DNA of 64,000 nucleotides from Hyphomicrobiales bacterium (GCA_021775855.1 JAJFGZ010000059.1:1-64000); one strand, 5' to 3'; positions 29,389 to 40,240 are shown, counted from the stretch's first letter. Notes: generated from the letters alone by a model not told the origin. Numbers and translations are program-made.

Positions 29389-29402
29389 AGTACGTTCGTA
29401 CT
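29389..29402. promoter_or_regulatory. Inverted repeat AGTACG-TT-CGTACT in cysG / XRE-cupin divergent promoter
   Basis: 6-bp perfect arms, about 20 bp upstream of the regulator start. Confidence 0.4.
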
Positions 29403-29422
29403 ATATAACATACGATTGAAAA

Positions 29423-30025
29423 ATGTCAAAGAAACCTCAGGACCTTTCTGGCGCCAGCGTTGTTTCCGGCCAGCTCGGCCAAACCATCCAGCGGCTGCGG
29501 AAGGCTTACAATCTATCGCTTGGGGAATTGTCGGAACAATCCGGCGTAGCGAAATCGATCATTTCCTCGATCGAGCGCAACGAGACCAACCCCACCCTGT
29601 CGACCATCTGGCGGCTCAGTCAGGCGCTGGATACGACTATAGACAAGGTTCTGGCCGAGACTGACAACGCACCGTTTATTGAACACGTTTTACCCAAGGC
29701 GATCCCGGTCCTCACCTCCGAAGACGGCAAATGTACGTTGACGATTGTCGGTTGGATCGAAACCGTGGATTGGGTGCAGTGGTACGACTTTTTTGCAGCG
29801 CCCGACGGGGTGCTGGAATCGGAGGGTCACCAGCGCGGATCGGTCGAACATCTAAGCGTCCTGGAAGGCGAGCTTGAAGTCGAGGTTGATGGCGAAGTGC
29901 GGCGCGCCCGGGCTGGCGAGATTTTGCGTTACCGGTGCGACCGCGAACACGTCATCCGCAATCTTGGGCCAGAGCCGGCGCGGGCGACAATGGTGTTAAT
30001 CGTGCAGGCAAGCGTTATGTCCTGA
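29423..30025 (+). CDS. XRE-family regulator with C-terminal cupin domain
   Basis: LGQTIQRLRKAYNLSLGELSEQSGVAKSIISSIERNETNPTLSTIWRLSQALD plus cupin HLSVLEGELEVEVDGEVRRARAGEILRY. Confidence 0.92.
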   Translation: MSKKPQDLSGASVVSGQLGQTIQRLRKAYNLSLGELSEQSGVAKSIISSIERNETNPTLSTIWRLSQALDTTIDKVLAETDNAPFIEHVLPKAIPVLTSEDGKCTLTIVGWIETVDWVQWYDFFAAPDGVLESEGHQRGSVEHLSVLEGELEVEVDGEVRRARAGEILRYRCDREHVIRNLGPEPARATMVLIVQASVMS

Positions 30026-30150
30026 GCGGAATCGGTTGATTCCCGGACGCACAAAAATGACGCCCTTCGGTCTGGTAATTACCGCTAAAATTCCCTAGTC
30101 ATAATCATCCGGATTCTCATATCCCTCACCGAATCGATCAGGCGCGCTCA

Positions 30151-32448
30151 TTGGCCGGAGAAGTTGACAAGACGAGACGCGGTCGCCAAATCGGTTTTGG
30201 CCTCGAGAAGATCGGGCTTGTCTGCGCGCACTGGCCACGCATAGCGGCACTTTTAATTGTTATCGCTTTTGCGATCGGCGTGTTCGGCGCCCTGAAAGTC
30301 GAGAACGACAATCAGTTGAGTGCGCTGTTCCGGTCCGACCGGATTGAATTTCAAAAATTTGACGCCGTCAGGCAATTGTTTCGCGAAAGCGAAAACGATG
30401 TCGCGATCATGCTTGAGGCGGATGACGTTCTCACAAGGGAGCACCTCCAGGCGGCACTTGATACCTATCTGGACGTTTTCCTTCTGGACGGTGTTGCAAG
30501 TGTTTTCTCGTTATTCACATTACGCGAACCGCCTGACGCAGAGGGCAATTCCGACCCGATATTTCCCTCGCCTTTGCCACGTGGCGACGAGTATCAGGAT
30601 CTACGTAATCTGATCGAAGACCATCCCCTGATTATGGGCCGCACCGTATCGCAGGACAAAACGCTGATCCTGATTATTGCAGCACTGGATTCGGATCCTG
30701 ATATGGGGCTGCACGAGTTGGTAACGTCGATCCGGGAAACGGCGGAGGGTATTGCCGAACCCGCCGGGATGACCGTGTATATGGCCGGGGTGCCGGCGCT
30801 GCGCGATCAAGTCAACACGGCGCGCGATCAGGATCGCATCGTATTCAATATCGCGGGTTTTGTCCTCGGTATTTTGATCTGCGCGATCTTTCTGCGCAGC
30901 GTGCGGTATACGGCCCTGGCGGCCATTCCACCGATGATCGCGGTAGCGCTTTCACTCGGAGTTTTGGGGTATACAGGCTTTCCCCTGAACGCCCTTTCCA
31001 ACGTGTTGCCGGCTTTGGTTATGGTGCTCTGTTTCTCGGATTCATTGCATATGGCGTTTGCTGTCCGGGACGGCATTTCGCAGGGCATGACCGGGCCCGA
31101 GGCCGCTGCGTATTCTGTCCGCCGCGTCGGCCCGGCATGTGTACTGACATCGCTAACGACAGCCGTCGCCCTAATGGCCGTGACCGTCACATCATCTGAA
31201 CTGATTTCGTCGTTCGGTATATCCGCATCCATCGGCGCAGTTATGGCATTCATATCCGTGATCACCGTGGTGCCGACAATTGCGGCATTGTTTATCAAAC
31301 CGTCGACCGACGGTGTGCGGGTTGCCGTACCCCTGGTCGATGGATTGTCCCGGAATTGCGAGCGGCTTGGATTAGTTGTAGCCGGTCGTCCGAAAATTTT
31401 TGCCAGTTTGGGGGTAATACTTGTAGCGCTTGGGCTATGGGCTTCATTCCTGCTCCAGCCCTACTACCGGATTTCCAGCTACCTGCCGGACAATGACGCG
31501 ATTTATAACGGGGTTGACCGGATGGATCGCTATTTCGGGGGTGCCGTCGACATACTTGCCGTCGTTCGCTGGGAGGGACAGGGCGAGGAGCGGATGCAGG
31601 AAGTGGTGGCTGCTGTGCGCGATGTGCACAACGCAATGGATGGGCATCCAGATATCACCAACGCGTGGTCGATCGAGGCCATCCGGCTCTGGCTGACGGA
31701 TAGCGCGTCGACCGGCGGTGTTACTGAATTGGCTAAATTTATTGCCAGTCTGCCACCGCACTGGCTCGATCGTTTGCTGGCGCCGGGCGGTAATGCGGCG
31801 CTCGTCGCCGGCCGGGTGCCCGATCTCGAAGCGAGGGGGTACCGCCGGATCGCCGATGAACTTGAACAATTGACGGCGGAGGCCATACGTCCCTATTCGG
31901 GAATGACTGTCGAAATTACCGGGATCAGCGCCCTTTCGGCTCGCGAAAGTGGTCCCATGATCCGCCAGCTGGGGTACGGTTTGATATCCGCAGTTGTCGT
32001 TATTATCCTGCTTCTGGGGTTCAGCTTCCGGTCGGTCAAAGCGGCTGCCTACAGTTTTATTCCGAACCTGTTGCCCGTGGTGCTGGGAACCGGGTGTTTG
32101 TGGCTGGCAGGCGTCGGTCTGCGCTACGAAACTGTTATTGCACTCACCGTGGCGTTCGGTATCGCGGTCGACGATACCGTTCATTTTCTCTATCATCTAG
32201 GACGCGACGGGTGGCATAACTCTAATCAACGCGAGGCGGTTATCGGGACTTTGCGCGAAATCGGCCCGATCCTGGTATTAACGACGTTGGTCCTGGCGGT
32301 CGGGTTTTCGGTTACGCTTTCAAGTGCGTTGCCACAGCTCAGGGCCTTCGGCTTAGTGTCGATTGCAGTCTTATTCTTCGCGCTTTTAGCGGATATGCTT
32401 TTTCTTCCAGGTTTACTATTATGGAAAAACAAGCGGCAGGCTAAATAG
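30151..32448 (+). CDS. RND/MMPL-family exporter
   Basis: Two related TM blocks (FVLGILICAIFLRSVRYTALAAIPPMIAV; VVVIILLLGFSFRSVKAAAYSFIPNLLPVV) and AFGIAVDDTVHFLYH. Confidence 0.88.
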   Translation: MAGEVDKTRRGRQIGFGLEKIGLVCAHWPRIAALLIVIAFAIGVFGALKVENDNQLSALFRSDRIEFQKFDAVRQLFRESENDVAIMLEADDVLTREHLQAALDTYLDVFLLDGVASVFSLFTLREPPDAEGNSDPIFPSPLPRGDEYQDLRNLIEDHPLIMGRTVSQDKTLILIIAALDSDPDMGLHELVTSIRETAEGIAEPAGMTVYMAGVPALRDQVNTARDQDRIVFNIAGFVLGILICAIFLRSVRYTALAAIPPMIAVALSLGVLGYTGFPLNALSNVLPALVMVLCFSDSLHMAFAVRDGISQGMTGPEAAAYSVRRVGPACVLTSLTTAVALMAVTVTSSELISSFGISASIGAVMAFISVITVVPTIAALFIKPSTDGVRVAVPLVDGLSRNCERLGLVVAGRPKIFASLGVILVALGLWASFLLQPYYRISSYLPDNDAIYNGVDRMDRYFGGAVDILAVVRWEGQGEERMQEVVAAVRDVHNAMDGHPDITNAWSIEAIRLWLTDSASTGGVTELAKFIASLPPHWLDRLLAPGGNAALVAGRVPDLEARGYRRIADELEQLTAEAIRPYSGMTVEITGISALSARESGPMIRQLGYGLISAVVVIILLLGFSFRSVKAAAYSFIPNLLPVVLGTGCLWLAGVGLRYETVIALTVAFGIAVDDTVHFLYHLGRDGWHNSNQREAVIGTLREIGPILVLTTLVLAVGFSVTLSSALPQLRAFGLVSIAVLFFALLADMLFLPGLLLWKNKRQAK

Positions 32449-32461
32449 AAAGGGAACGGCA

Positions 32462-33004
32462 ATGCTGCAGACATTTTCCCCAGGGTTGAAGGCGATAGGC
32501 CTATCGGGAGCGCTGGCAACGGCACTCTTGTTTGGAATGCCAGTATATTCCTATGCCGCTGAATTACCAGCCACGCTGGCCTCGCTGGTGGGCTCGTGGC
32601 GCGGCGGCGGGACCGCACGGGCCCGCTCTGGCGGTGATAATGAGGACGTCAGTTGCAAGGCCAGATACTCGAATATCGAGGCCGACGAAGCCATTAAGGT
32701 TGAAGTCACCTGCGCTGCATTGAACGCGAAGGGGACCATGGTCGGGTTTATCCAATATGGCGGCAATTCCGCTGATATTGATGGCAACTGGTACCAGAGC
32801 TGGAGCACGTCTGAAGGCGAAGAACACGGGACTTTTGCCGGTACGCTGACAACCAATAGTGTCAATCTGAATGTTTCTGCCGCTGGCACGTTGCGGGCGC
32901 GTTTGACTATGAGCGTCAGGGGTGAAAACGAGCACAATGTCAGCGTGACTGGAATTGTTGACGGTCAGGAAGAGCAAGGTATGGACGTCACATTCCGTCG
33001 ATGA
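32462..33004 (+). CDS. Hypothetical secreted protein
   Basis: Signal-like GALATALLFGMPVYSYAAE followed by a polar beta-rich-looking sequence. Confidence 0.6.
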   Translation: MLQTFSPGLKAIGLSGALATALLFGMPVYSYAAELPATLASLVGSWRGGGTARARSGGDNEDVSCKARYSNIEADEAIKVEVTCAALNAKGTMVGFIQYGGNSADIDGNWYQSWSTSEGEEHGTFAGTLTTNSVNLNVSAAGTLRARLTMSVRGENEHNVSVTGIVDGQEEQGMDVTFRR

Positions 33005-33044
33005 TTCAAAGACTTGGGGCTTCTTTTCAATTGGAAATATAAGC

Positions 33045-34226
33045 ATGCTTCGGACTGTTGGTCTCGACCGGCTTGGCGATGAGAACGCGTTTGCGGTTCT
33101 TGCCCGGGCGGGCGAATTGCAGGCGCAGGGCCGGGATATTATCAATCTTGGTATCGGCCAGCCTGATTTCCGTACGCCGGATCATATTGTCGAGGCCGCG
33201 ATCAAAGCCCTCAAAGACGGCCATCACGGCTATACCCCGGCGCTGGGGATCGCGCCGCTCCGGGACGCCGTGGCCGAGGATATCCACAATCGCCTGGGGG
33301 TGAGTATCGATCCGGAAAACGTCATGATCGTCCCGGGCGGCAAGGTCACGATGTTCTTCGCGATTTCCATGTTTGGGGAACCGGGCGCGGAAATTATCTG
33401 TCCCGACCCGGCATTTCCGATTTACCGCTCGATGATCGACTATACGGGCGCCAAGGCCGTTGTTCTGCCGATCCGTGAACAGGCGGGTTTCGGGTTTCTG
33501 GCGGACGAATTACTGGCTCTCATCACGCCTCAAACCCGACTGATCATTGTCAACAGCCCCGCAAACCCTACCGGCGGTGTGACGCCCAAATCCGAGACCG
33601 AAAAGCTCGTTGCGGGTCTTGCCGATCGGCCAGACATTGCGATCCTCTCGGACGAGATTTACGGACAAATGACTTATGACGGGGAACAGCATGCAAGCTT
33701 CCTGAATTACCCGGAAATCCGCGACCGGCTGATTTTGCTGGATGGCTGGAGCAAAACCTACGCGATGACCGGGTGGCGGCTGGGATACGGCGTCTGGCCT
33801 GATGCGCTGATTGACGGCGCCCGCAAGATGGCGGTCAACGCGCATTCCTGCGTCAACGCGGCGGCGCAATATGCCGGGATTGCCGCGTTGCAGGGGCCAC
33901 AGGACGCGGTCCACGACATGATTGCCGAATTCGACCGGCGACGGATCGGGATAGTCGAAGGCCTGAACAAGATAACCGGTGTGAGTTGTGTGCGGCCCAA
34001 AGGGGCTTTTTATGCTTTCCCGAATATTTCGGACACAGGCTGGTCGTCCAGGGAACTGGCAAGCGCGTTGCTTGAGACCGCCGGGGTTGCGACCATATCA
34101 GGCACTGATTTTGGCGCATACGGGGAAGGGTATATCCGCTTCTCCTACGCCAACAGCCTTGAGAATATTCTCGCGGCCGTTGACCGGTTTGGCGCGTTCC
34201 TTGATGACAATCCGAAGTCAGTGTGA
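33045..34226 (+). CDS. PLP-dependent class I/II aminotransferase
   Basis: NLGIGQPDFRTPDHI, NSPANPTGGV, LLDGWSKTYAMTGWRLGYGVWP. Confidence 0.93.
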   Translation: MLRTVGLDRLGDENAFAVLARAGELQAQGRDIINLGIGQPDFRTPDHIVEAAIKALKDGHHGYTPALGIAPLRDAVAEDIHNRLGVSIDPENVMIVPGGKVTMFFAISMFGEPGAEIICPDPAFPIYRSMIDYTGAKAVVLPIREQAGFGFLADELLALITPQTRLIIVNSPANPTGGVTPKSETEKLVAGLADRPDIAILSDEIYGQMTYDGEQHASFLNYPEIRDRLILLDGWSKTYAMTGWRLGYGVWPDALIDGARKMAVNAHSCVNAAAQYAGIAALQGPQDAVHDMIAEFDRRRIGIVEGLNKITGVSCVRPKGAFYAFPNISDTGWSSRELASALLETAGVATISGTDFGAYGEGYIRFSYANSLENILAAVDRFGAFLDDNPKSV

Positions 34227-34251
34227 ACCAGCCGCTTTTGGCTTGCCCTCA

Positions 34252-35334
34252 CTATTGCGCGTATTCCTCCACCGCTTTCTGATCCCAATCCATGCCAAGG
34301 CCCGGTCCGGTTGGCGTCAGCTCGCCATCAATGATTTGTGGGGGATTGCTGACGACCGCGCTCGCGACATCGAGGTATTCCAGGTAATGGGCGTTTGCGG
34401 TCACAGCCAACACATGGGCACTGGCCTCGACGAAGATATGGCTGGAGACCGGTAATGACGCGCTTTTGGCCTGCGCGACCGCCTGATTCCACCCCGTGAT
34501 CCCGCCGATCTTCATAAGGTCGGGCATGGCATAATCGCTGGCACCCGCCGCGATCGCACGGGAAGCGTCTTCCGGAAACCACCAGTTTTCTCCGGTCTGT
34601 ATCGCGACGTTGCAGTTTGAGCGAACCTGAGCATGGCCTGCAAGGTCTTCCGCCGGCACCGGCTCTTCGACCCATTCGAGGTCGAATTCGGCGAGGCGGT
34701 TGATGCGCCGGATCGCCTCGGGAACGGTGAGCGACTGATTGTAATCGATCATCAGCCGCAGATCGTTGCCGATGACATTGCGCACGGCGGCCAGGGTATC
34801 AATATCCAACTGCAAATCACCGGCGCCGACTTTGATTTTGACGGCGTTGAAGCCCTGCTCAAGAGTATTTTCAAGCAGTGCCAAATCCTTCACCGGATCG
34901 ATCACACCGAGACTGTCGTACGCTGGGAGAGGCTTGCATTCGCCACCGAGTAGCTGCGCAACCGGTTGATCAGCCGCGCGACCGAGTGCATCCCAGAACG
35001 CCATATCCAGCCCCGAAATTGCCATGCCAAGAAGTCCCTGTCGGCCCAGCAGGCGGAATGTTGCCTCGAATTCCCGAAAACGCGCAAACGGCGAAACAGA
35101 TTTGCCTTGCAATAGCGGAGCAAGGTTCGCGATCAACTGTACCAGCGGGCGCAAGGTCAGGGGGGTGTATCCGAAAATGTAGGAGCGCCCGATAATGCCC
35201 TGATCGGTGGTTACATCGATCAACACCAGAGGCGCCGCCGGAATGATTCCGGCCGACGTTGTGATCGGGTTCTTCAACGGCGCCGACACGGCTCTAGCGG
35301 TTATATCCTTGATTGTGAGTTCAGTTTTACTCAT
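34252..35334 (-). CDS. Mandelate racemase/muconate lactonizing enzyme family protein
   Basis: NAVKIKVGAGDLQLDIDTLAAVRNVIGNDLRLMIDYNQSLTVPEAI, EEPVPAEDL. Confidence 0.9.
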   Translation of the reverse strand: MSKTELTIKDITARAVSAPLKNPITTSAGIIPAAPLVLIDVTTDQGIIGRSYIFGYTPLTLRPLVQLIANLAPLLQGKSVSPFARFREFEATFRLLGRQGLLGMAISGLDMAFWDALGRAADQPVAQLLGGECKPLPAYDSLGVIDPVKDLALLENTLEQGFNAVKIKVGAGDLQLDIDTLAAVRNVIGNDLRLMIDYNQSLTVPEAIRRINRLAEFDLEWVEEPVPAEDLAGHAQVRSNCNVAIQTGENWWFPEDASRAIAAGASDYAMPDLMKIGGITGWNQAVAQAKSASLPVSSHIFVEASAHVLAVTANAHYLEYLDVASAVVSNPPQIIDGELTPTGPGLGMDWDQKAVEEYAQ

Positions 35335-35420
35335 TGCAAAGGTCCTTCAAATTTCGAATTTGGCCCAAGCTAGACGACGTTCGGATTTATTTATACCCAC
35401 TAGTCAGTATACATTGAGCC

Positions 35421-36008
35421 ATGGCGCGTTCGGGACAAAAGACAAAGGACACGATCCTCACCAAGGCGTACGTCCTTTTCTACAGGGAAGGCTTTGCCCG
35501 GGTGAGTATGGATGCCATCGCGGAGGCGGCGGGGACTACCAAGCGCACGCTTTATTATCATTTTGAAAGCAAAGACGCCCTGGTCGCGGCGGTTCTGGAC
35601 CACCAGCACATCCACGCCTTTGCCCGATTCAAGAGCTGGAGCAATCAGGCCTCCAATACACCCGAAAAGGTTCTGGCTGATCTTTTTGGAAACCTTGAAA
35701 TGTGGGCCAGATCGCCGCGATGGCTTGGGTCCGGTTTTACGCGTCTCACAATGGAGTTGGCCGACCTGCCGGGGCATCCGGCGCGCCGAGCGGCCCAGCA
35801 ACACAAGGCGGCGGTCGAACATTGGCTTGCCGGGGAACTGGCCCGCGTGGGCGTTGACGACCCGGACGAACTGGCACAACAGGTCATGTTGCTTGTTGAA
35901 GGTTGCCTGTCATTGATGCTTATTCATAACGAAACGGGGTACGCCAAAATCGCCGCATCGGCTGCACACCAATTGATCAAAGCTCAAGCCGGTCAACGGC
36001 CATCCTGA
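35421..36008 (+). CDS. TetR family transcriptional regulator
   Basis: ILTKAYVLFYREGFARVSMDAIAEAAGTTKRTLYYHFESKDALVAAVL. Confidence 0.93.
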   Translation: MARSGQKTKDTILTKAYVLFYREGFARVSMDAIAEAAGTTKRTLYYHFESKDALVAAVLDHQHIHAFARFKSWSNQASNTPEKVLADLFGNLEMWARSPRWLGSGFTRLTMELADLPGHPARRAAQQHKAAVEHWLAGELARVGVDDPDELAQQVMLLVEGCLSLMLIHNETGYAKIAASAAHQLIKAQAGQRPS

Positions 36009-36034
36009 TTGTCGGCTTGTTACGAGGATTTGCC

Positions 36035-37240
36035 ATGCCAGCTAAAATGCAACGCGAGAAGATAACGGCCAGCATTGATGCGCGACGGCGCTATGCCGGA
36101 CCGGCATTTCTGCAACAGGGCTTCCGGCCGTTTTTCATGGCGGCCGGCCTGTGGTCGGCTCTGGCTATGGGGCTCTGGCTGTTCGAGTTGCGCTGGGGCG
36201 GGATTCTGCCCGGCGAGGTTTCGCCGGTATTCTGGCACGCCCACGAAATGTTGTTCGGGTACGGCGCTGCTGTCGTGACCGGCTTTTTGCTGACCGCGGT
36301 GCCCAACTGGACCGGGCGGTTGCCGGTGCGCGGCTTGCCTTTGGCGGGACTGGCGCTGTTGTGGCTGGCGGGCCGGGCCGCTTTCAGCATGATGGACCCC
36401 GCCTGGCTTGTGGCCACGTCATTAATCGAGGGCTCGTACTTTCCTGTCCTGTTTGCATTTCTGATCCGCGAGATCGTGATCGGCAAGAATTGGCGCAATC
36501 TCATTGTGGCGGCGCTCGTCGCCGGATTGGCGGTCGCCAACGGGCTGTACCATTTGGAGCGCGTTGGTTTCTCCAACAGCGCCGATACCGGAATTCGTCT
36601 CGGTATTGCGGTCTTTGTCATGCTGATCTCGCTGATTGGCGGGCGCATTGTGCCGAGCTTTACAACAAACTGGCTGCGCAAGCAGGGCGTGGAGAAGATG
36701 CCGGCGCCGCTTGGGCGGTTCGACAAGATCGCGATTGTCGGTAGTCTCATAGGTTTGGTCGGCTGGGTGGTGTCACCCGCTGCGGTCTGGTCCGGCGTTC
36801 TGATTCTACTGGCGGCAACGCTCCAGGCCATCCGCTTATCGCGCTGGCAGGGGCACCGCTGTTTTAAGGAGCCACTCATCCTGATGCTGCATATCGGCTA
36901 TGGGTGGCTGGTGGTGGGTCTGTATTGCCTCGGTGCTTCCATTCTCTATGACGGCTTTCCGCAGTCCGCCGCCGTGCACGGCCTGACCGCCGGGATGATC
37001 GGGTCCATGACCCTGGTGGTGATGACCCGCGCCAGCCTCGGACATGCTGGCAGAGCGCTGAAAGCCGATTTCACGATCACTGCGATCTTTACGCTGGTCT
37101 TTCTGGCGGCATTAACGCGGGTGCTAGCGCCGGTCATCGCGGACGATTATATGTTCAACCTGATGCTGTCGGGCGGGTTCTGGATTGCCGCATTTGCGCT
37201 CTTCGTTGTCCGCTATCTGCCGCTCTGGGTCAGCAAATAA
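36035..37240 (+). CDS. NnrS family membrane protein
   Basis: FLQQGFRPFFMAAGLWSALAM, WHAHEMLFGYGAAVVTGFLLTAVPNWTGR, IGSMTLVVMTRASLGHAGR. Confidence 0.92.
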   Translation: MPAKMQREKITASIDARRRYAGPAFLQQGFRPFFMAAGLWSALAMGLWLFELRWGGILPGEVSPVFWHAHEMLFGYGAAVVTGFLLTAVPNWTGRLPVRGLPLAGLALLWLAGRAAFSMMDPAWLVATSLIEGSYFPVLFAFLIREIVIGKNWRNLIVAALVAGLAVANGLYHLERVGFSNSADTGIRLGIAVFVMLISLIGGRIVPSFTTNWLRKQGVEKMPAPLGRFDKIAIVGSLIGLVGWVVSPAAVWSGVLILLAATLQAIRLSRWQGHRCFKEPLILMLHIGYGWLVVGLYCLGASILYDGFPQSAAVHGLTAGMIGSMTLVVMTRASLGHAGRALKADFTITAIFTLVFLAALTRVLAPVIADDYMFNLMLSGGFWIAAFALFVVRYLPLWVSK

Positions 37241-37249
37241 CCGCGGCCA

Positions 37250-38020
37250 CTAGAACGCCCCGTTGAACAATCCGCCATCGATCAGGAAATTCTGTCCGGT
37301 AATATATCCGGCATGTTCGCTGGTGAGGAAGGCGCACAGTTTCCCGAATTCGGCCGGATCGCCGAGCCGTTTTGCCGGCACATTCGCCGCCCGTTCTGCA
37401 ACGAACTCTTCGATCGATTTTCCGCTGCTCGCATCGTGCCCGCCGCGTATGCGATCGGTGTTGAATACGCCAGGCAGGATATTGTTGATGGTCACGTTCC
37501 TGTTGGCGACCGGGCGGCAGATGCCGGCGAGAAAGGCCGTCAATCCGGCACGCGCGCCGCTAGAGAGATCGAGCCCGGTCAAAGGCATTTTGACGGATAT
37601 GGATGTGATGTTGACGATCCGCCCGAACCCGCGCTCGGTCATGCCGTCGATCACGGCCTGGATCAACTCGATCGGTGTAATCATGTTCATGGTTACGCCG
37701 GCCAACATATCGGCGCGGTCAAGCTCTCGAAAATCCCTGAACGGCGGGCCGCCGTTGTTGTTGATCAGGATATCAGGGTCCGGGCAGGCGCTGAGTAACG
37801 CGGCCTGTCCATCAGGGCTCGCGAGGTCCGCTGCGACAGGCGTTACCGTCACCGACCATTTATCGCTGATTTCCTGTGCAGTCTGCTTGAGCCTGGTCTC
37901 GTCCAGCCCGTTTATGACGATATCAACGCCTGCTTCAGCGAGCGCTTCGGCGCAGCCCCGTCCGAGCCCACGGCTCGACGCGCAAACGATGGCCTTACGG
38001 CCCCTGATGCCTAAATCCAT
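37250..38020 (-). CDS. Short-chain dehydrogenase/reductase
   Basis: SRGLGRGCAEALAEAGVDIVING; NNNGGPPFRDF; C-terminal GYITGQNFLIDGG. Confidence 0.9.
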   Translation of the reverse strand: MDLGIRGRKAIVCASSRGLGRGCAEALAEAGVDIVINGLDETRLKQTAQEISDKWSVTVTPVAADLASPDGQAALLSACPDPDILINNNGGPPFRDFRELDRADMLAGVTMNMITPIELIQAVIDGMTERGFGRIVNITSISVKMPLTGLDLSSGARAGLTAFLAGICRPVANRNVTINNILPGVFNTDRIRGGHDASSGKSIEEFVAERAANVPAKRLGDPAEFGKLCAFLTSEHAGYITGQNFLIDGGLFNGAF

Positions 38021-38160
38021 CTTAAACTCCCAAATTTGTTTGGCCTAATGTGTCAGCCCTGACAGGTTTGGCAAGGAAAATTGTGTATCGTAATTTCGAA
38101 CTTCAGGTATATGAATTTCATCACGACCCCATTGTGACGGCTGGAAAAGGTCACCCAACC

Positions 38161-39138
38161 ATGCTCCCTGGATTCTCCGACATTGCCGCTGCCCGGCAAC
38201 GCCTCAATGGCCATGCAATCCGCACGCCGCTTCTCGAGAATGCAGCGTTGAACGAGCGCGCTGGCGGCAGGGTGTTGATCAAGCCTGAAGTGTTGCAGCG
38301 CACCGGATCTTTTAAATTTCGCGGGGCATATAACCGGATCACGCAAATCCAGGACGAAAATCCGGGAACCCCGATTGTTGCCTTTTCGTCCGGCAACCAC
38401 GCCCAGGGCGTTGCCGCTGCCGCGCACATCCACGGCGTCAAGAGTACGATTGTTATGCCGTCTGATGCTCCTGATGCCAAATTGGATCGGACCAGGGCGT
38501 ATGGCGCGAAGGTGGTGCTGTATGAGCGAAAGGACGGCGACCGGAACATTATCGCGCAACAGATTGCTCATGAATCTAACGCCGTTATTGTGCCGCCCTA
38601 CGATGATCCGGGCGTCATTGCCGGGCAAGGCACAGTCGGGCTCGAAATTCTCGAAGACTGCAAGCGGCTCGAACTCGACCCGGGCGCCGTGTTGGTGCCG
38701 TGCTCCGGTGGCGGGTTAGCAGCCGGGATCGTGTTGTCGGTTCAGGAATTGGCCCCTGATATGTCGGTCTATACAGTGGAGCCGGAAAATTTCGATGACC
38801 ATGCACGCTCGCTTGCAAGCGGGAAGATTGAGCGCAACGCCACCCTGTCCGGGTCCATCTGTGACGCCCTGATGTCGTCTCAACCTGGCAAAATTACGTT
38901 CGACATAAATGGCACTGGTCTTGCGGGCGGGCTCGTTGTTACTGACGCCATGGTACTTGAGGCTGTGGCGTTTGCCACGCGCGAACTGAAGCTGGTTGTG
39001 GAGCCGGGTGGCGTGGTTGCACTTGCGGCACTATTGTCGGGCGTATTTTCGCTTGATGGGAGGCCGGTAGTGATTGTGCTCTCCGGCGGGAATATCGATC
39101 CAGATATATTGAAACAGGCGCTTGCGTTAGCTGAATAG
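38161..39138 (+). CDS. Threonine/serine dehydratase (PLP fold type II)
   Basis: RTGSFKFRGAYNRI, AFSSGNHAQGVAAAAHIHGVKSTIVMP, VPCSGGGLAAGI. Confidence 0.9.
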   Translation: MLPGFSDIAAARQRLNGHAIRTPLLENAALNERAGGRVLIKPEVLQRTGSFKFRGAYNRITQIQDENPGTPIVAFSSGNHAQGVAAAAHIHGVKSTIVMPSDAPDAKLDRTRAYGAKVVLYERKDGDRNIIAQQIAHESNAVIVPPYDDPGVIAGQGTVGLEILEDCKRLELDPGAVLVPCSGGGLAAGIVLSVQELAPDMSVYTVEPENFDDHARSLASGKIERNATLSGSICDALMSSQPGKITFDINGTGLAGGLVVTDAMVLEAVAFATRELKLVVEPGGVVALAALLSGVFSLDGRPVVIVLSGGNIDPDILKQALALAE

Positions 39139-40155
39139 CGCCATTTTGTGGCTATCGCTTAGATCTGCGATCTCCTCGTCGGGCGCAGCTTCGATTGCAC
39201 TGGCACCTGTGTCGCCTCCGGACGCGGAAATATCAGGCAGGTCTGGAGAAACATCGTCGTCGGCAATTGCAGGCATCGTAATTGAAAAATCTTCCGTGTC
39301 TGCATCGGTGGTGTCGGTAACCGGCGCAGGGACCCCGATGTCGGCCTGTGGTGCCGGGTCGCCAGCATCCTCAAGCTTCGGATCGAAAATCTCGACTTCG
39401 TCTTCAACAGCGAACGTTTCAACATATATTTCGTCGGCCAATACACCGTCGATTTCGTCTTGGTCGGCCGCTTTTGTGTCGATCTGGGGTCCGTTGAGAA
39501 GATGGGCATCGGGGCGCGTATCTTCAATCAATTCGCCCGGAGCTATTTTGGGCGCATACGTGTCTGACTGACCAGCCGGATTCCAGATATCGGTCATGGC
39601 TTCGATGCGCTGATCAATAAAGGCCAGGATCTTGATGATCTTCTGGGTACGCTGGCCGGTCAAGTCCTGGAATGAGCAGGCGGTGTAGATTTCGGTCGCG
39701 AGGTTGTCCAGCGCGGCGCAGGAACTTTCGTCGATCCCGTTTTCCCTGAGTGTCCAGGCGATTTCCTGAATTTGCTCGGCATGGTTCAAAATATCACCCG
39801 TCGCTTTTTCGGCGGTGGTGACGATTGCATCAAGCTCGATCGAGGCAGTTGTAATTCTGTCGTCCCCGCCATCCTGCGCACCCATCGCAGCGATTTCCTG
39901 CTTGGTGTTAGCGATCGCGCTGGCAATGTCCATCAATTCGTTTTTTATCCGCGGTGCGTCTGTTGATTCCTCTTGCTGGACAAGCGTGCCGTGGAGTTTC
40001 TCGATGGCACCCAACAGCATTTCGGTGTCAGCGGTGCGGTTATGCCGGGCATATTCCGTGAGGAACCATCGTCCGCGAGCCGTTTCCATAACGGCTGCCT
40101 GGATAGCCTCATAGTCTTCCGTACAGATCGGAGAAGGAGGTTCTGATTTTACCAT
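39127..40155 (-). CDS. CheZ-like chemotaxis phosphatase
   Basis: CheZ signature CSFQDLTGQRTQKIIKILAFID; long acidic linker and a short conserved-looking C-terminal tail. Confidence 0.75.
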   Translation of the reverse strand: MVKSEPPSPICTEDYEAIQAAVMETARGRWFLTEYARHNRTADTEMLLGAIEKLHGTLVQQEESTDAPRIKNELMDIASAIANTKQEIAAMGAQDGGDDRITTASIELDAIVTTAEKATGDILNHAEQIQEIAWTLRENGIDESSCAALDNLATEIYTACSFQDLTGQRTQKIIKILAFIDQRIEAMTDIWNPAGQSDTYAPKIAPGELIEDTRPDAHLLNGPQIDTKAADQDEIDGVLADEIYVETFAVEDEVEIFDPKLEDAGDPAPQADIGVPAPVTDTTDADTEDFSITMPAIADDDVSPDLPDISASGGDTGASAIEAAPDEEIADLSDSHKMALFS

Positions 40156-40240
40156 ATCGGCATTCTCGTCTAATGATCCCCTACGGGCGAATCCTTGTGC
40201 GCCTATATGACACTATCATTCGTTAGGCTTCCGTTAACTG

